A stretch of DNA of 5,520 bases from Lachnospiraceae bacterium (GCA_017964745.1 JAGCRJ010000128.1:1-5520); one strand, 5' to 3'; numbered from the stretch's first letter, positions 1 to 5,400 are shown. The notes: generated by a model from the letters alone, not told the origin. Translations and numbers: made by a program.

Positions 1-539
1 ATTATGGATACATCGAAGGTACCGCCGCCAAGGTCGTATACCATGATCTTCTGCTCTTTTTAATTATCAAGTACGTATGCAAGTGCTGCTGCGGTGGGCT
101 CGTTGATGATACGCTTTACATCAAGGCCTGCGATCTTACCTGCATCCTTGGTTGCCTGACGCTGTGCGTCATTGAAGTATGCGGGTACGGTGATGACTGC
201 TTCGGTAACCTTCTCACCGAGATAACCTTCAGCATCATCCTTAAGCTTCTGAAGGATCATTGCGGAGATCTGCTGGGGTGAATACTTCTTGCCGTCAATG
301 TTGCGGCCTCTGTCGGTACCCATATCTCTCTTGATGGATGAAATGGTGTTGTCCGCATTGGTGACAGCCTGACGCTTTGCCGGCTCACCTACAAGTCTCT
401 CACCGTTCTTGGTGAATGCAACGATCGAAGGGGTAGTTCTTGCGCCTTCTGCGTTAGCGATAACGGTGGGCTTTCCGCCTTCCATTACGGATACGCAGCT
501 GTTTGTTGTTCCTAAGTCGATTCCGATTATCTTGCTCAT
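1..539 (-). CDS. dnaK: Chaperone DnaK (Hsp70), N-terminal part, cut by window edge and interrupted by an in-frame stop
   Basis: DnaK is the cytosolic Hsp70 chaperone that binds unfolded segments in an ATP cycle run by DnaJ and GrpE. Only the start of the nucleotide-binding domain is in the window. Visible motifs are phosphate loop 1 (IGIDLGTTNSC, residues 5-15), the expected catalytic Lys70 in SSIKRDMG, the run VITVPAYFNDAQRQATKDAG (115-134), NEPTAAALAY (146-155), and phosphate loop 2 (YDLGGGTFDVSI) just before the left edge. Lobe I lacks the insert of proteobacterial DnaK, as in Gram-positive bacteria. I chose the ATG at 539 because a GGAGGA sits 7 nt upstream; an ATG at 554 overlaps that Shine-Dalgarno and is unlikely. 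Codon 160 is TAA (60-62), yet the same frame continues with KEQKIMVYDLGGG, so the gene is either a pseudogene or carries a base error. Residue 156 is Val where the family has Gly. It is the third gene of the hrcA operon, 32 bp after grpE. Confidence 0.95.
60..62 (-). other. In-frame TAA inside dnaK
   Basis: The codon after LDN is TAA. The expected residue from the family is an acidic or polar one, most simply GAA (Glu), which differs by one base (C at plus-strand position 62). The downstream codons to position 3 read KEQKIMVYDLGGGTFDVSI in the same frame, so this is a nonsense change and not a frameshift. As written it would leave a 159-residue product holding only lobe I of the ATPase domain, with no substrate-binding domain. 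Confidence 0.85.
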
Positions 540-546
540 AGTATTT

Positions 547-552
547 TCCTCC
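547..552 (-). promoter_or_regulatory. Ribosome binding site of dnaK
   Basis: GGAGGA on the minus strand lies 7 nt before the ATG at 539. It decides the start, because the longer in-frame ATG at 554 is inside the same motif and has no ribosome binding site of its own. Confidence 0.85.
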
Positions 553-571
553 ATTTATAGGATGTTGTTAT

Positions 572-1252
572 TTATTGAACCACCGACACCATGCTGTGTC
601 TTAATACGGTATCGTGATATGTGTAGCCTTTTAAAAGTTCCTGTGCGACGTATCCCGACTCATATTCGTCGCTTTCGGTCTGCATCACCGCATTGTGGAA
701 TGCGGGATCGAATTCCTTGCCGACCGCCTCGATGGGCTTAACTCCCATCTTGTCGAGCTCATCCATGAGCTGCTTGTAGATCTTGTCCATTCCTACTACG
801 AATGCGTCGTCCTTGTCCTCTTCCTCTACCGCCGCAAAACCTCTTTCGAAGTTATCCACGACCGGAAGGAGTTTCTCGAGAACGGAAGCTGCGCCTCTGT
901 CAAAGGACTGCGCTTTTTCTTTTTCGGAACGGTTCCTGAAATTCTCGAACTCCGCAAGCTGCCTCTTGGTCTTGTCTTCAAGCTCTTCGACCTTTGCTTT
1001 CAGGGCTTCCTTTTCCTTATCGGTCTTCTGGGCTTTCTTCTCGGCCTTTTTCTCGGCGCGGGATTTCCTGGAGCTGTCTTCCGAAGCCGCTTCCCCGCCG
1101 CTTTCGGTTTCTTCCGCGGTGCCTGCCGCCTCCTCTTCGGGAGCTTCTGCCGCAGGACCCTCATTAACGGTTTCTTCGACGTCCGGAGTTTCTTCCGTTA
1201 CGGTTTCGCCCGTATCCTTATTTACTACCTTATCCGTAGTTTCTTCGCTCAT
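572..1252 (-). CDS. grpE: Nucleotide exchange factor GrpE with long acidic N-terminal extension
   Basis: GrpE is a cytosolic dimer that drives ADP release from DnaK. The 226-residue product has three parts. Residues 1-60 are low complexity, dominated by Glu, Ala and Thr. Residues 61-80 are Lys/Arg-rich. The family core begins about residue 80 with a predicted coiled coil (KEALKAKVEELEDKTKRQLA) and the signature LAEFENFRNRSEKEK (99-113). The C-terminal half holds LLPVVDNFERGF (128-139), EFDPAFHNAVM (170-180) and the end motif GYTYHDTVLRHSMVSV (209-224), which belongs to the beta domain that contacts DnaK. The ATG at 1252 is 17 bp after the hrcA stop, with AAAGGA (1264-1269) 11 nt upstream. GrpE proteins are commonly about 180-200 residues, so the extension accounts for the extra length. 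It is co-transcribed with hrcA and dnaK and should be controlled by CIRCE. Confidence 0.96.
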   Translation of the reverse strand: MSEETTDKVVNKDTGETVTEETPDVEETVNEGPAAEAPEEEAAGTAEETESGGEAASEDSSRKSRAEKKAEKKAQKTDKEKEALKAKVEELEDKTKRQLAEFENFRNRSEKEKAQSFDRGAASVLEKLLPVVDNFERGFAAVEEEDKDDAFVVGMDKIYKQLMDELDKMGVKPIEAVGKEFDPAFHNAVMQTESDEYESGYVAQELLKGYTYHDTVLRHSMVSVVQ

Positions 1253-1269
1253 TTCCTAAACGGTCCTTT

Positions 1270-2304
1270 CTAATTGTCTTTTTTGTACAGATCGTCGAGT
1301 CCGCTCTTTAGTGACTTCAGCGTTCCGACAACCTTGTCATAATCCATTCTCTTGGGTCCGACTATTCCGATCGTTCCCTTCATGCCGCCGCCGAGCTCAT
1401 ATGTGGCTGTGACGACACTGCAGTCTTCCATTCCCTCGACCTTATTCTCGCTTCCGATGTAAACCTGGATGCCCGTACCGTCATCCCCGGAAAGTTCGGT
1501 GCTCATCAGTTCCTCGAGCCCTTCCTTTTCTTCGAAGGTGTTGATCAGGTGTCCGGCCTTCTCGGAATTATCCGAAAGCTCGGGATACTTGAGAATATTG
1601 TTGGTACCGCTCGTGTAAACCTTGAGGTCTTCCTCTGCGGATATAGCCTCGGCTACCGCATCGATCACATCCGCGATGACTGAGGAATGGCTTCCCGCCT
1701 GGACCTTAAGTCCCGTGATCATGCTCAGTGAGATCTCATCCATGCTCATTCCGGAAAGCTGTGTGTTGAGCATAAGGTTTAACTTGAGTATCGTTTCCTC
1801 GCTGAGAGGTTCGATCGTTTCGATGACCTTGTTCCTGATGACATTTCCTTCCTTTACGATAACAGCCAGAAGATGTTCATCATCGATCCTCGAAAGCTGT
1901 ACGAACTTGAGCTTGTTCATACTTATGCTGGGAGCCGTGATAAGGGATGCATACTGCGTATCCCTGGCAAGGAGCTTTACCACGCCCTTGAGCATATCCT
2001 CGAGCTTGTCCTGACGCTCGATCAGGACCTTCTTCATCTCGGATATCTCCCTGTCCTTGGCTTCCATCATGGTGTCCACGTAGAACCTGTATCCCTTGTC
2101 GGAAGGAATACGTCCCGCGGACGTATGGGGCTGGATTATATATCCCATCTCTTCAAGGTCCGCCATCTCATTTCTGATGGTAGCGGAGCTTAAGTTGAGA
2201 TCCGTGTATTTGGATATGGTCCTGCTGCCGACCGGTTCTCCGGTCTCAAGATAATTTCGGATGATGGCCTGCAATATAGTGGCTTTTCTTTCATCCATTT
2301 CCAT
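1270..2304 (-). CDS. hrcA: Heat-inducible transcription repressor HrcA
   Basis: HrcA is the repressor that binds CIRCE operators in front of class I heat-shock operons; in known cases the GroE chaperonin helps keep it active. The 344-residue product has the expected length. Residues 1-77 form the winged-helix region: DERKATILQAIIRNYLETGEPVGSRTIS is split here as DERKATILQAI (4-14) and EPVGSRTIS (23-31), then SSATIRNEMADLEEMGYI (39-56) and the wing with SAGRIPSDKGYRFYVD (62-77). The middle is a GAF-like domain (about 115-225), and GGGMKGTIGIVGPKRMDY (305-322) is the usual C-terminal HrcA motif. I chose the ATG at 2304 because AAAGGGG lies 7 nt upstream and the family begins just before the DERK-type helix. 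A GTG at 2334 would add ten residues but falls inside the CIRCE operator. It is the first gene of the operon and probably represses itself. Confidence 0.97.
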   Translation of the reverse strand: MEMDERKATILQAIIRNYLETGEPVGSRTISKYTDLNLSSATIRNEMADLEEMGYIIQPHTSAGRIPSDKGYRFYVDTMMEAKDREISEMKKVLIERQDKLEDMLKGVVKLLARDTQYASLITAPSISMNKLKFVQLSRIDDEHLLAVIVKEGNVIRNKVIETIEPLSEETILKLNLMLNTQLSGMSMDEISLSMITGLKVQAGSHSSVIADVIDAVAEAISAEEDLKVYTSGTNNILKYPELSDNSEKAGHLINTFEEKEGLEELMSTELSGDDGTGIQVYIGSENKVEGMEDCSVVTATYELGGGMKGTIGIVGPKRMDYDKVVGTLKSLKSGLDDLYKKDN

Positions 2305-2311
2305 ACCCGTA

Positions 2312-2318
2312 CCCCTTT
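2312..2318 (-). promoter_or_regulatory. Ribosome binding site of hrcA
   Basis: AAAGGGG on the minus strand is 7 nt before the ATG at 2304. It supports this start over the GTG at 2334, which lies in the operator and has no suitable site before it. Confidence 0.75.
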
Positions 2319-2327
2319 CTCTAATTG

Positions 2328-2354
2328 TTAGCACTCATTTAGTTAGAGTGCTAA
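2328..2354 (-). promoter_or_regulatory. CIRCE operator (HrcA binding site)
   Basis: TTAGCACTC, nine spacer bases, then GAGTGCTAA: a perfect match to the CIRCE consensus with the standard N9 spacer. The arms extend two more paired bases on each side (2326-2356). It starts about 10 nt after the predicted transcription start, inside the 5' untranslated region of hrcA. In this position it can block transcription when HrcA binds and, as known for CIRCE in other bacteria, can also form an mRNA hairpin. Only one copy is present in the window. Confidence 0.98.
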
Positions 2355-2370
2355 CATCCTCAAGAATTAA

Positions 2371-2397
2371 ATTATCACTATGCATCCGATGTGTCAA
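2371..2397 (-). promoter_or_regulatory. Sigma-A-like promoter of hrcA-grpE-dnaK
   Basis: A perfect -35 TTGACA (2392-2397) and a -10 GATAAT (2371-2376), separated by 15 bp, place the start near 2364, just before CIRCE. The stretch upstream of the -35 (about 2404-2425) is almost pure A/T and could act as an UP element. The spacer is short; TAATTT gives 17 bp but is a poor -10. The vegetative-type promoter with CIRCE fits class I heat-shock control. Confidence 0.75.
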
Positions 2398-2403
2398 CAC
2401 ATC
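2388..2403. repeat. Inverted repeat across the -35 of the hrcA promoter
   Basis: GATGTGT, two bases, then ACACATC: perfect 7-bp arms that cover the whole TTGACA -35 element. The position suits a repressor operator, but repeats of this size also arise by chance a few times in a window this long. It does not look like a CtsR site, which is a direct repeat with GGTCAAA units. Confidence 0.35.
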
Positions 2404-2427
2404 ATTTATGAAATATATATTAAGAAC

Positions 2428-2460
2428 AAAAAAGACCGTTCCGGAAATCCGGAACGGTCT
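2428..2460 (-). terminator. Intrinsic terminator of the Lys/Ala-rich protein gene
   Basis: Two 13-base arms (2433-2445 and 2448-2460, AGACCGTTCCGGA and its complement) form a GC-rich hairpin. On the minus strand it is followed by six T residues (2433-2428). It lies 22 bp after the stop codon at 2483 and about 30 bp before the -35 of the hrcA promoter, so it separates the two transcription units. Confidence 0.95.
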
Positions 2461-2482
2461 GGGTATATACATTATTTATCTG

Positions 2483-2845
2483 TCAGATATTGAAGTCTCC
2501 GCTCTCGCCGTTCATAACATAGTAAACCTTGTTCTCTTCGGGCTTTACATAGAGCTCAACCTTCTTAAGCTCTGCGGGATCCTTGCCGAGATCGAACTTC
2601 CAGACGTCCTGAGCGATCTTTACAAGAGCTGCTTCGGTATATTCTCTCTCACCAAGCTGAAGAACAACCTTTGCCTTGACATCCTTCTTGGCTGCCGCGG
2701 GCTTCTTGGCTGCTGCAGGCTTCTTTGCTGCTGCGGGCTTTTTAGCTGCGGTTTTCTTAGCTGCGGGCTTCTTGGCTGCTGCCTTTGCAGGAGCTTCAGC
2801 CTTAACTGCCTCAGGCTTAGCGATAGACTTCTTTTCGACTGCCAT
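2483..2845 (-). CDS. Small Lys/Ala-rich (histone H1-like) protein with a DUF6465-like C-terminal domain
   Basis: This 120-residue protein has two parts. Residues about 1-54 are Lys, Ala and Pro only in large part, with tandem PAAAKK/PAAKK units (22-54) like the tails of histone H1 and of some bacterial nucleoid proteins. Residues about 56-120 form a compact domain (KVVLQLGEREYTEAALVKIA, then ELKKVELYVKPEENKVYYVMNG), which I recognise, from memory only, as resembling DUF6465 of Lachnospiraceae. The function is unknown. A basic tail suggests nucleic acid binding or another polyanion partner, which is inference. There is no signal peptide or membrane segment. The ATG at 2845 has AAGGGAG (2853-2859) 7 nt upstream. 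The gene stands alone, with its own promoter and a strong terminator, which suggests independent and possibly high expression. Confidence 0.88.
   Translation of the reverse strand: MAVEKKSIAKPEAVKAEAPAKAAAKKPAAKKTAAKKPAAAKKPAAAKKPAAAKKDVKAKVVLQLGEREYTEAALVKIAQDVWKFDLGKDPAELKKVELYVKPEENKVYYVMNGESGDFNI
2684..2782 (-). repeat. Tandem PAAAKK-coding repeat
   Basis: Imperfect 12-18 bp units rich in GCTGC and TTCTT on the plus strand encode the PAAAKK/TAAKK tail (residues 22-54). The three successive PAAAKK units differ only at a few wobble bases. Such a tract can gain or lose units by slippage, so tail length may vary between strains. Confidence 0.8.
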
Positions 2846-2915
2846 AATATTTCTCCCTTCTAACCTACATAAAAAAATTCATAACTCCTCAGAGGATTCT
2901 TTCCCCGTAAAACCG

Positions 2916-2944
2916 AGTTTAATATAACAAATGGTTTTTGTCAA
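2916..2944 (-). promoter_or_regulatory. Sigma-A-like promoter of the Lys/Ala-rich protein gene
   Basis: A perfect -35 TTGACA (2939-2944) and TAAACT (2916-2921, four of six matches) are 17 bp apart, predicting a start near 2909 and a leader of about 60 nt. The leader contains a run of seven T residues (2871-2877) but no convincing terminator hairpin. Confidence 0.65.
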
Positions 2945-3039
2945 CGCAAAATGCCGATATTTAAAGAAAAATTCGCACTATTTGGGGAGTTGTGCACAGA
3001 CAGTTTTCGGATCGAACTCAGCGCGATTATGACATACAT

Positions 3040-3054
3040 GTCGTAAATTACGAC
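3040..3054. repeat. Short palindrome over the stop codon of the patatin gene
   Basis: GTCGTAA, one base, then TTACGAC: 7-bp arms that include the TAA stop codon of the patatin-like gene. A second small dyad, GACAT-AC-ATGTC (3031-3042), overlaps it. Neither is followed by a T-run on the minus strand, so this is not a standard intrinsic terminator. No better terminator is seen before 2945. Confidence 0.4.
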
Positions 3055-3905
3055 TCGAGATATTCCTTCAGACGGTCGTAGTTTTTGAGGGCCATATCAT
3101 AGCCTTCTTTATACAGGAGCTTAAGATGATCGGGATCCTTGTCTATGCGCTTTGTATCGCTCTTGTGATCGGGACGCAGTACGAATGCCTTTCCTTCCTT
3201 TTCCATACGGTCCACAAATGCGAGCTGCTTGTTGTATCTGATGTCACGGTTTCTCATAAGCTTCCAGATATGGGGATAGGAAGCATATCTGATCTTGAGA
3301 AGCGCCAGCGTACGCTCGGATATCGGAGTTCTTACATATCCGACTTCCTTGGTAAGGATAACGAGATTTTTGGCATTGCCGCTCATTATGGATCTTTCGA
3401 GAGGGATGGCGTCACTGAGTCCGCCGTCCAGATATTTCCTTCCGTTCACTTCGACCATGCGTGCAACAAGCGGAAGGGACGCCGATGCGCGGAGCTTATC
3501 CATGTTCCTGCCCCTGCACGACTTCATACGGAGATATGCGGGCTCGCCGGTCTCCACATCGGTAACCACGGAATATGCGTTTCCTTCGTATCTTTCATAT
3601 GCATCGTGATCGAAGGGATTGAGGTCATTCGGAATAAGACCGTAAGCAATATCGGTGTTGAAAAGATTTCCGGTAAAAAGAAGAGAAGGAATTCCGCAGT
3701 ACCATCTGGTATCGAGGTAGTCGATACTGATATCGTATGCCCTGCCTCTCTGACCCGAGATATAGCTGGTCATGTGGCATGCTCCCGCGGATACTCCGTA
3801 GATATCGGAAAACATTATGTTTTTGTCCATGAGAAGATCGAGAACTCCGGCAGTGAAGATGCCCTTCATTCCGCCGCCTTCAAGAACAAGTCCGGCTTTG
3901 TACAT
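3048..3905 (-). CDS. Patatin-like phospholipase family protein (YjjU-like)
   Basis: Patatin-family proteins are lipid acyl hydrolases with a Ser-Asp dyad. The 285-residue product shows the complete set: the oxyanion-hole motif EGGGMKG (9-15), the nucleophile elbow GVSAG (37-41, Ser39), and DGG (160-162) with Asp160 as the second catalytic residue. GNLFNTDIAYGLIP (79-92) and the spacing resemble E. coli YjjU and the many 'patatin family proteins' of Firmicutes with a DUF6363-type C-terminus; this subfamily assignment is from memory. The C-terminal third is basic. There is no signal peptide, so it is probably cytosolic. The physiological substrate is unknown. I chose the ATG at 3905, with AAGGAG (3912-3917) 6 nt upstream; the adjacent GTG at 3908 would leave only 3 nt. 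It begins 13 bp after the aminotransferase stop and is almost surely co-transcribed with it. Confidence 0.92.
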   Translation of the reverse strand: MYKAGLVLEGGGMKGIFTAGVLDLLMDKNIMFSDIYGVSAGACHMTSYISGQRGRAYDISIDYLDTRWYCGIPSLLFTGNLFNTDIAYGLIPNDLNPFDHDAYERYEGNAYSVVTDVETGEPAYLRMKSCRGRNMDKLRASASLPLVARMVEVNGRKYLDGGLSDAIPLERSIMSGNAKNLVILTKEVGYVRTPISERTLALLKIRYASYPHIWKLMRNRDIRYNKQLAFVDRMEKEGKAFVLRPDHKSDTKRIDKDPDHLKLLYKEGYDMALKNYDRLKEYLES

Positions 3906-3918
3906 CACGTTCTCCTTT

Positions 3919-5109
3919 TCAGATACCGTATTCTTCCTTTACGAACTTCTCGAGTACGGGAAGGGATCTCTTTACTTTTTCGGTATCGATGCAGTATGCC
4001 ATTCTGAAATATCCGGGTGCGCCGAAGCTGTCACCGGGAACAAGGACAAGATCGTACTTCAGTGCTTTCTGTGCAAATGCGACGGAATCCGCCTCAAGTG
4101 CCTTGGGGAAGATGTAGAAGGTTCCGCCGGGACGCACAACGGTAAAGCCGAGTTCGACAAGCTTGTCATAGATGAGGTTCATATTGGTCTCATATACGGA
4201 AAGATCCGCGGTAAGATCGATATTCTCCGCAACCGCTCTCTGCATAAGGGATGTGGGGCAGTTGTGTCCGATCCCCCTGGAGATCTGGACCGCCATATTG
4301 ACCATAAGGTCGGCGCCTTCTGCGGCGGGATTTACCGCCATGTATCCTATTCTGTCTCCGGGAAGCGAAAGTGACTTGGAGAATGAATAGCACATGATGG
4401 TGTTGTCGTAGAACTTTGAAATGCAGGGTGCTGCTTTTCCGTCAAATACGATCTCCCTGTAAGGCTCATCGGAAATGATATAGATGGGATGTCCGAGCTT
4501 TTCCTGTGCTTTTCTGAGGATGTCGGAAAGCTTCCGGACGGTATCCTCCGAATAAACCACGCCCGAAGGGTTGTTGGGAGTATTGATGAGGATCGCCATG
4601 GTCTTCTCATTTATCATGCTCTCGAACTCTTCGAAATTGATCTGGAACGATGCCGTATCCGGGCTTACGATCCTGAGCACTGCGCCCGTCATCTCAACGT
4701 AAGGACGATACTCGGGAAAGAAAGGAGCAAAGGTAATGATCTCATCGCCGGGCTCGGTGACAAGTCTGAATGCATGAGCAAGTGCGGAAGCCGCTGCACT
4801 GGTCATGAAGATATGCTCTCTCTTATAAGGTATGCCGAACCTGCGCTCAAGCGATGCGGCTACGGCATCCCTTGCCTCGGGAAGTCCGGGGTTCGGGGAA
4901 TATCCGTGAAGGGACCTTGAATCAAGCTCCCCTATCAGTCTTACAAGCGACTCGTTATAAGCTGCAGGCGCGGGAACCGAAGGATTGCCGAGACTGTAAT
5001 CGAAAACATTCTCATATCCTATCTCTTTACCTCTCTCCGCAGCCTTACCGGCAAGATCCCTTATGACCGACTTTGCACCGAGCATATCTATATATTTCTG
5101 TACAAGCAT
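3919..5109 (-). CDS. PLP-dependent class I/II aminotransferase (aspartate aminotransferase-like)
   Basis: This cytosolic enzyme should move an amino group between an amino acid and a 2-oxo acid by way of pyridoxal phosphate. The 396-residue product has the fold-type I landmarks: YSLGNPSVPAP (38-48), HGYSPNPGLPEAR (68-80), TPNNPSG (177-183, Asn180), SDEPYRE (213-219; Asp214 to the pyridine nitrogen and Tyr217), SFSKSLSLPGDRIGY (242-256) with Schiff-base Lys245 and phosphate-binding Arg253, and FRMAYC (368-373) with Arg369 for the substrate carboxylate. The substrate cannot be read from sequence; aspartate, alanine or aromatic amino acids are all possible. The loop that usually reads vGAaGgLN is here TSAAASALA (103-111). 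I chose the ATG at 5109, with AGAGG 8 nt upstream, over an in-frame start at 5142 that falls inside an inverted repeat. It is first in an operon with the patatin-like gene. Confidence 0.94.
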   Translation of the reverse strand: MLVQKYIDMLGAKSVIRDLAGKAAERGKEIGYENVFDYSLGNPSVPAPAAYNESLVRLIGELDSRSLHGYSPNPGLPEARDAVAASLERRFGIPYKREHIFMTSAAASALAHAFRLVTEPGDEIITFAPFFPEYRPYVEMTGAVLRIVSPDTASFQINFEEFESMINEKTMAILINTPNNPSGVVYSEDTVRKLSDILRKAQEKLGHPIYIISDEPYREIVFDGKAAPCISKFYDNTIMCYSFSKSLSLPGDRIGYMAVNPAAEGADLMVNMAVQISRGIGHNCPTSLMQRAVAENIDLTADLSVYETNMNLIYDKLVELGFTVVRPGGTFYIFPKALEADSVAFAQKALKYDLVLVPGDSFGAPGYFRMAYCIDTEKVKRSLPVLEKFVKEEYGI

Positions 5110-5117
5110 AATTCTTA

Positions 5118-5122
5118 CCTCT
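5118..5122 (-). promoter_or_regulatory. Ribosome binding site of the aminotransferase gene
   Basis: AGAGG on the minus strand lies 8 nt before the ATG at 5109. It favours this start over the longer reading from 5142, which would begin within the promoter-proximal inverted repeat. Confidence 0.7.
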
Positions 5123-5130
5123 TCATATAT

Positions 5131-5152
5131 TTGTAGCAACACACTGCTACAA
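5131..5152. promoter_or_regulatory. Operator-like inverted repeat at the aminotransferase transcription start
   Basis: TTGTAGCA, six bases (ACACAC), then TGCTACAA: perfect 8-bp arms. It begins one base after the -10 TATAAT and spans the predicted start near 5147, the usual place for a repressor operator. As RNA most of it would also form a stem-loop at the 5' end. I cannot assign a regulator family. Confidence 0.6.
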
Positions 5153-5153
5153 T

Positions 5154-5180
5154 ATTATAATTTATTCCCTTTTATATCAA
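5154..5180 (-). promoter_or_regulatory. Promoter of the aminotransferase-patatin operon
   Basis: A perfect -10 TATAAT (5154-5159) and a -35 TTGATA (5175-5180, five of six) are 15 bp apart in an A/T-rich stretch, predicting a start near 5147 and a leader of about 38 nt. The spacer is shorter than the usual 17 bp. Confidence 0.7.
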
Positions 5181-5200
5181 GTAAATACAATGCATATAGG

Positions 5201-5351
5201 CCGGAAGACAGCTGTATTTGCTTTCAAAGTCCTAGAAGACGCCGGCGCTTAGCGAGACGTATTTCCGAGCTTAGCGGCGAGCAAAAGCGAGCGTACCGCT
5301 GCGTCTGAAAGGAAGCGAAAGCGACTTTGAAAGCAATACAGTGGCTTCCGG
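5201..5351. repeat. 151-bp imperfect palindromic element
   Basis: The ends are inverted copies. CCGGAAG (5201-5207) pairs with CTTCCGG (5345-5351), CTGTATT (5212-5218) with AATACAG (5335-5341), and GCTTTCAAAGTC (5220-5231) with GACTTTGAAAGC (5323-5334), interrupted only by a one-base bulge and a small internal loop. Inside, AGACGC (5237-5242) pairs with GCGTCT (5301-5306), and AGCGG (5273-5277) with CCGCT (5296-5300). The interior carries CTTAGCG twice (5248 and 5270) and several further AGCG tetramers. No convincing gene is encoded and no target-site duplication is visible. It sits between two divergent promoters, so it ends no gene. A dispersed MITE-like repeat or a structured RNA are both possible. 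Confidence 0.8.
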
Positions 5352-5365
5352 ACGGACCATGACTC

Positions 5366-5392
5366 TTGACTAAAACCCCAATAATCTATAAT
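5366..5392 (+). promoter_or_regulatory. Promoter of the SRP RNA gene
   Basis: TTGACT (5366-5371, five of six) and a perfect TATAAT (5387-5392) with a 15-bp spacer point to a start near 5399-5401. TAATAT (5389-5394) gives a 17-bp spacer but matches less well. A strong promoter fits a stable RNA. Confidence 0.75.
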
Positions 5393-5400
5393 ATAGTTTC

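Noticed and set aside
695..1273. Long plus-strand open frames opposite grpE
   Set aside because: They arise from the low-complexity Glu/Lys-rich coding of grpE read backwards (Phe/Leu/Ser-rich products) and have no independent support.
2332..2334. GTG as the hrcA start
   Set aside because: It lies inside CIRCE and lacks a ribosome binding site; the ATG at 2304 has one at proper spacing and matches the family N-terminus.
2865..2882. A five-codon leader reading frame (MNFFM) before the Lys/Ala-rich protein gene
   Set aside because: The GAGGAG before it is only 2 nt from the ATG, too close for good initiation, and there is no attenuator hairpin; the frame is short enough to be chance.
3126..4007. 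A 293-codon open frame on the plus strand opposite the patatin-like gene
   Set aside because: It is the complement of two well-supported minus-strand genes, has no ribosome binding site or recognisable motif, and crosses the gap between them.
4531..4541. CTTCCGGACGG shared with the right end of the palindromic element (5345-5355)
   Set aside because: It lies inside the aminotransferase coding sequence, and similarity stops at 11 bp, so a second copy of the element is not supported.
5063..5308. An 81-codon plus-strand frame running into the palindromic element
   Set aside because: It overlaps the aminotransferase start, its promoter and the repeat, has no ribosome binding site, and its Arg-rich end comes from the palindrome.
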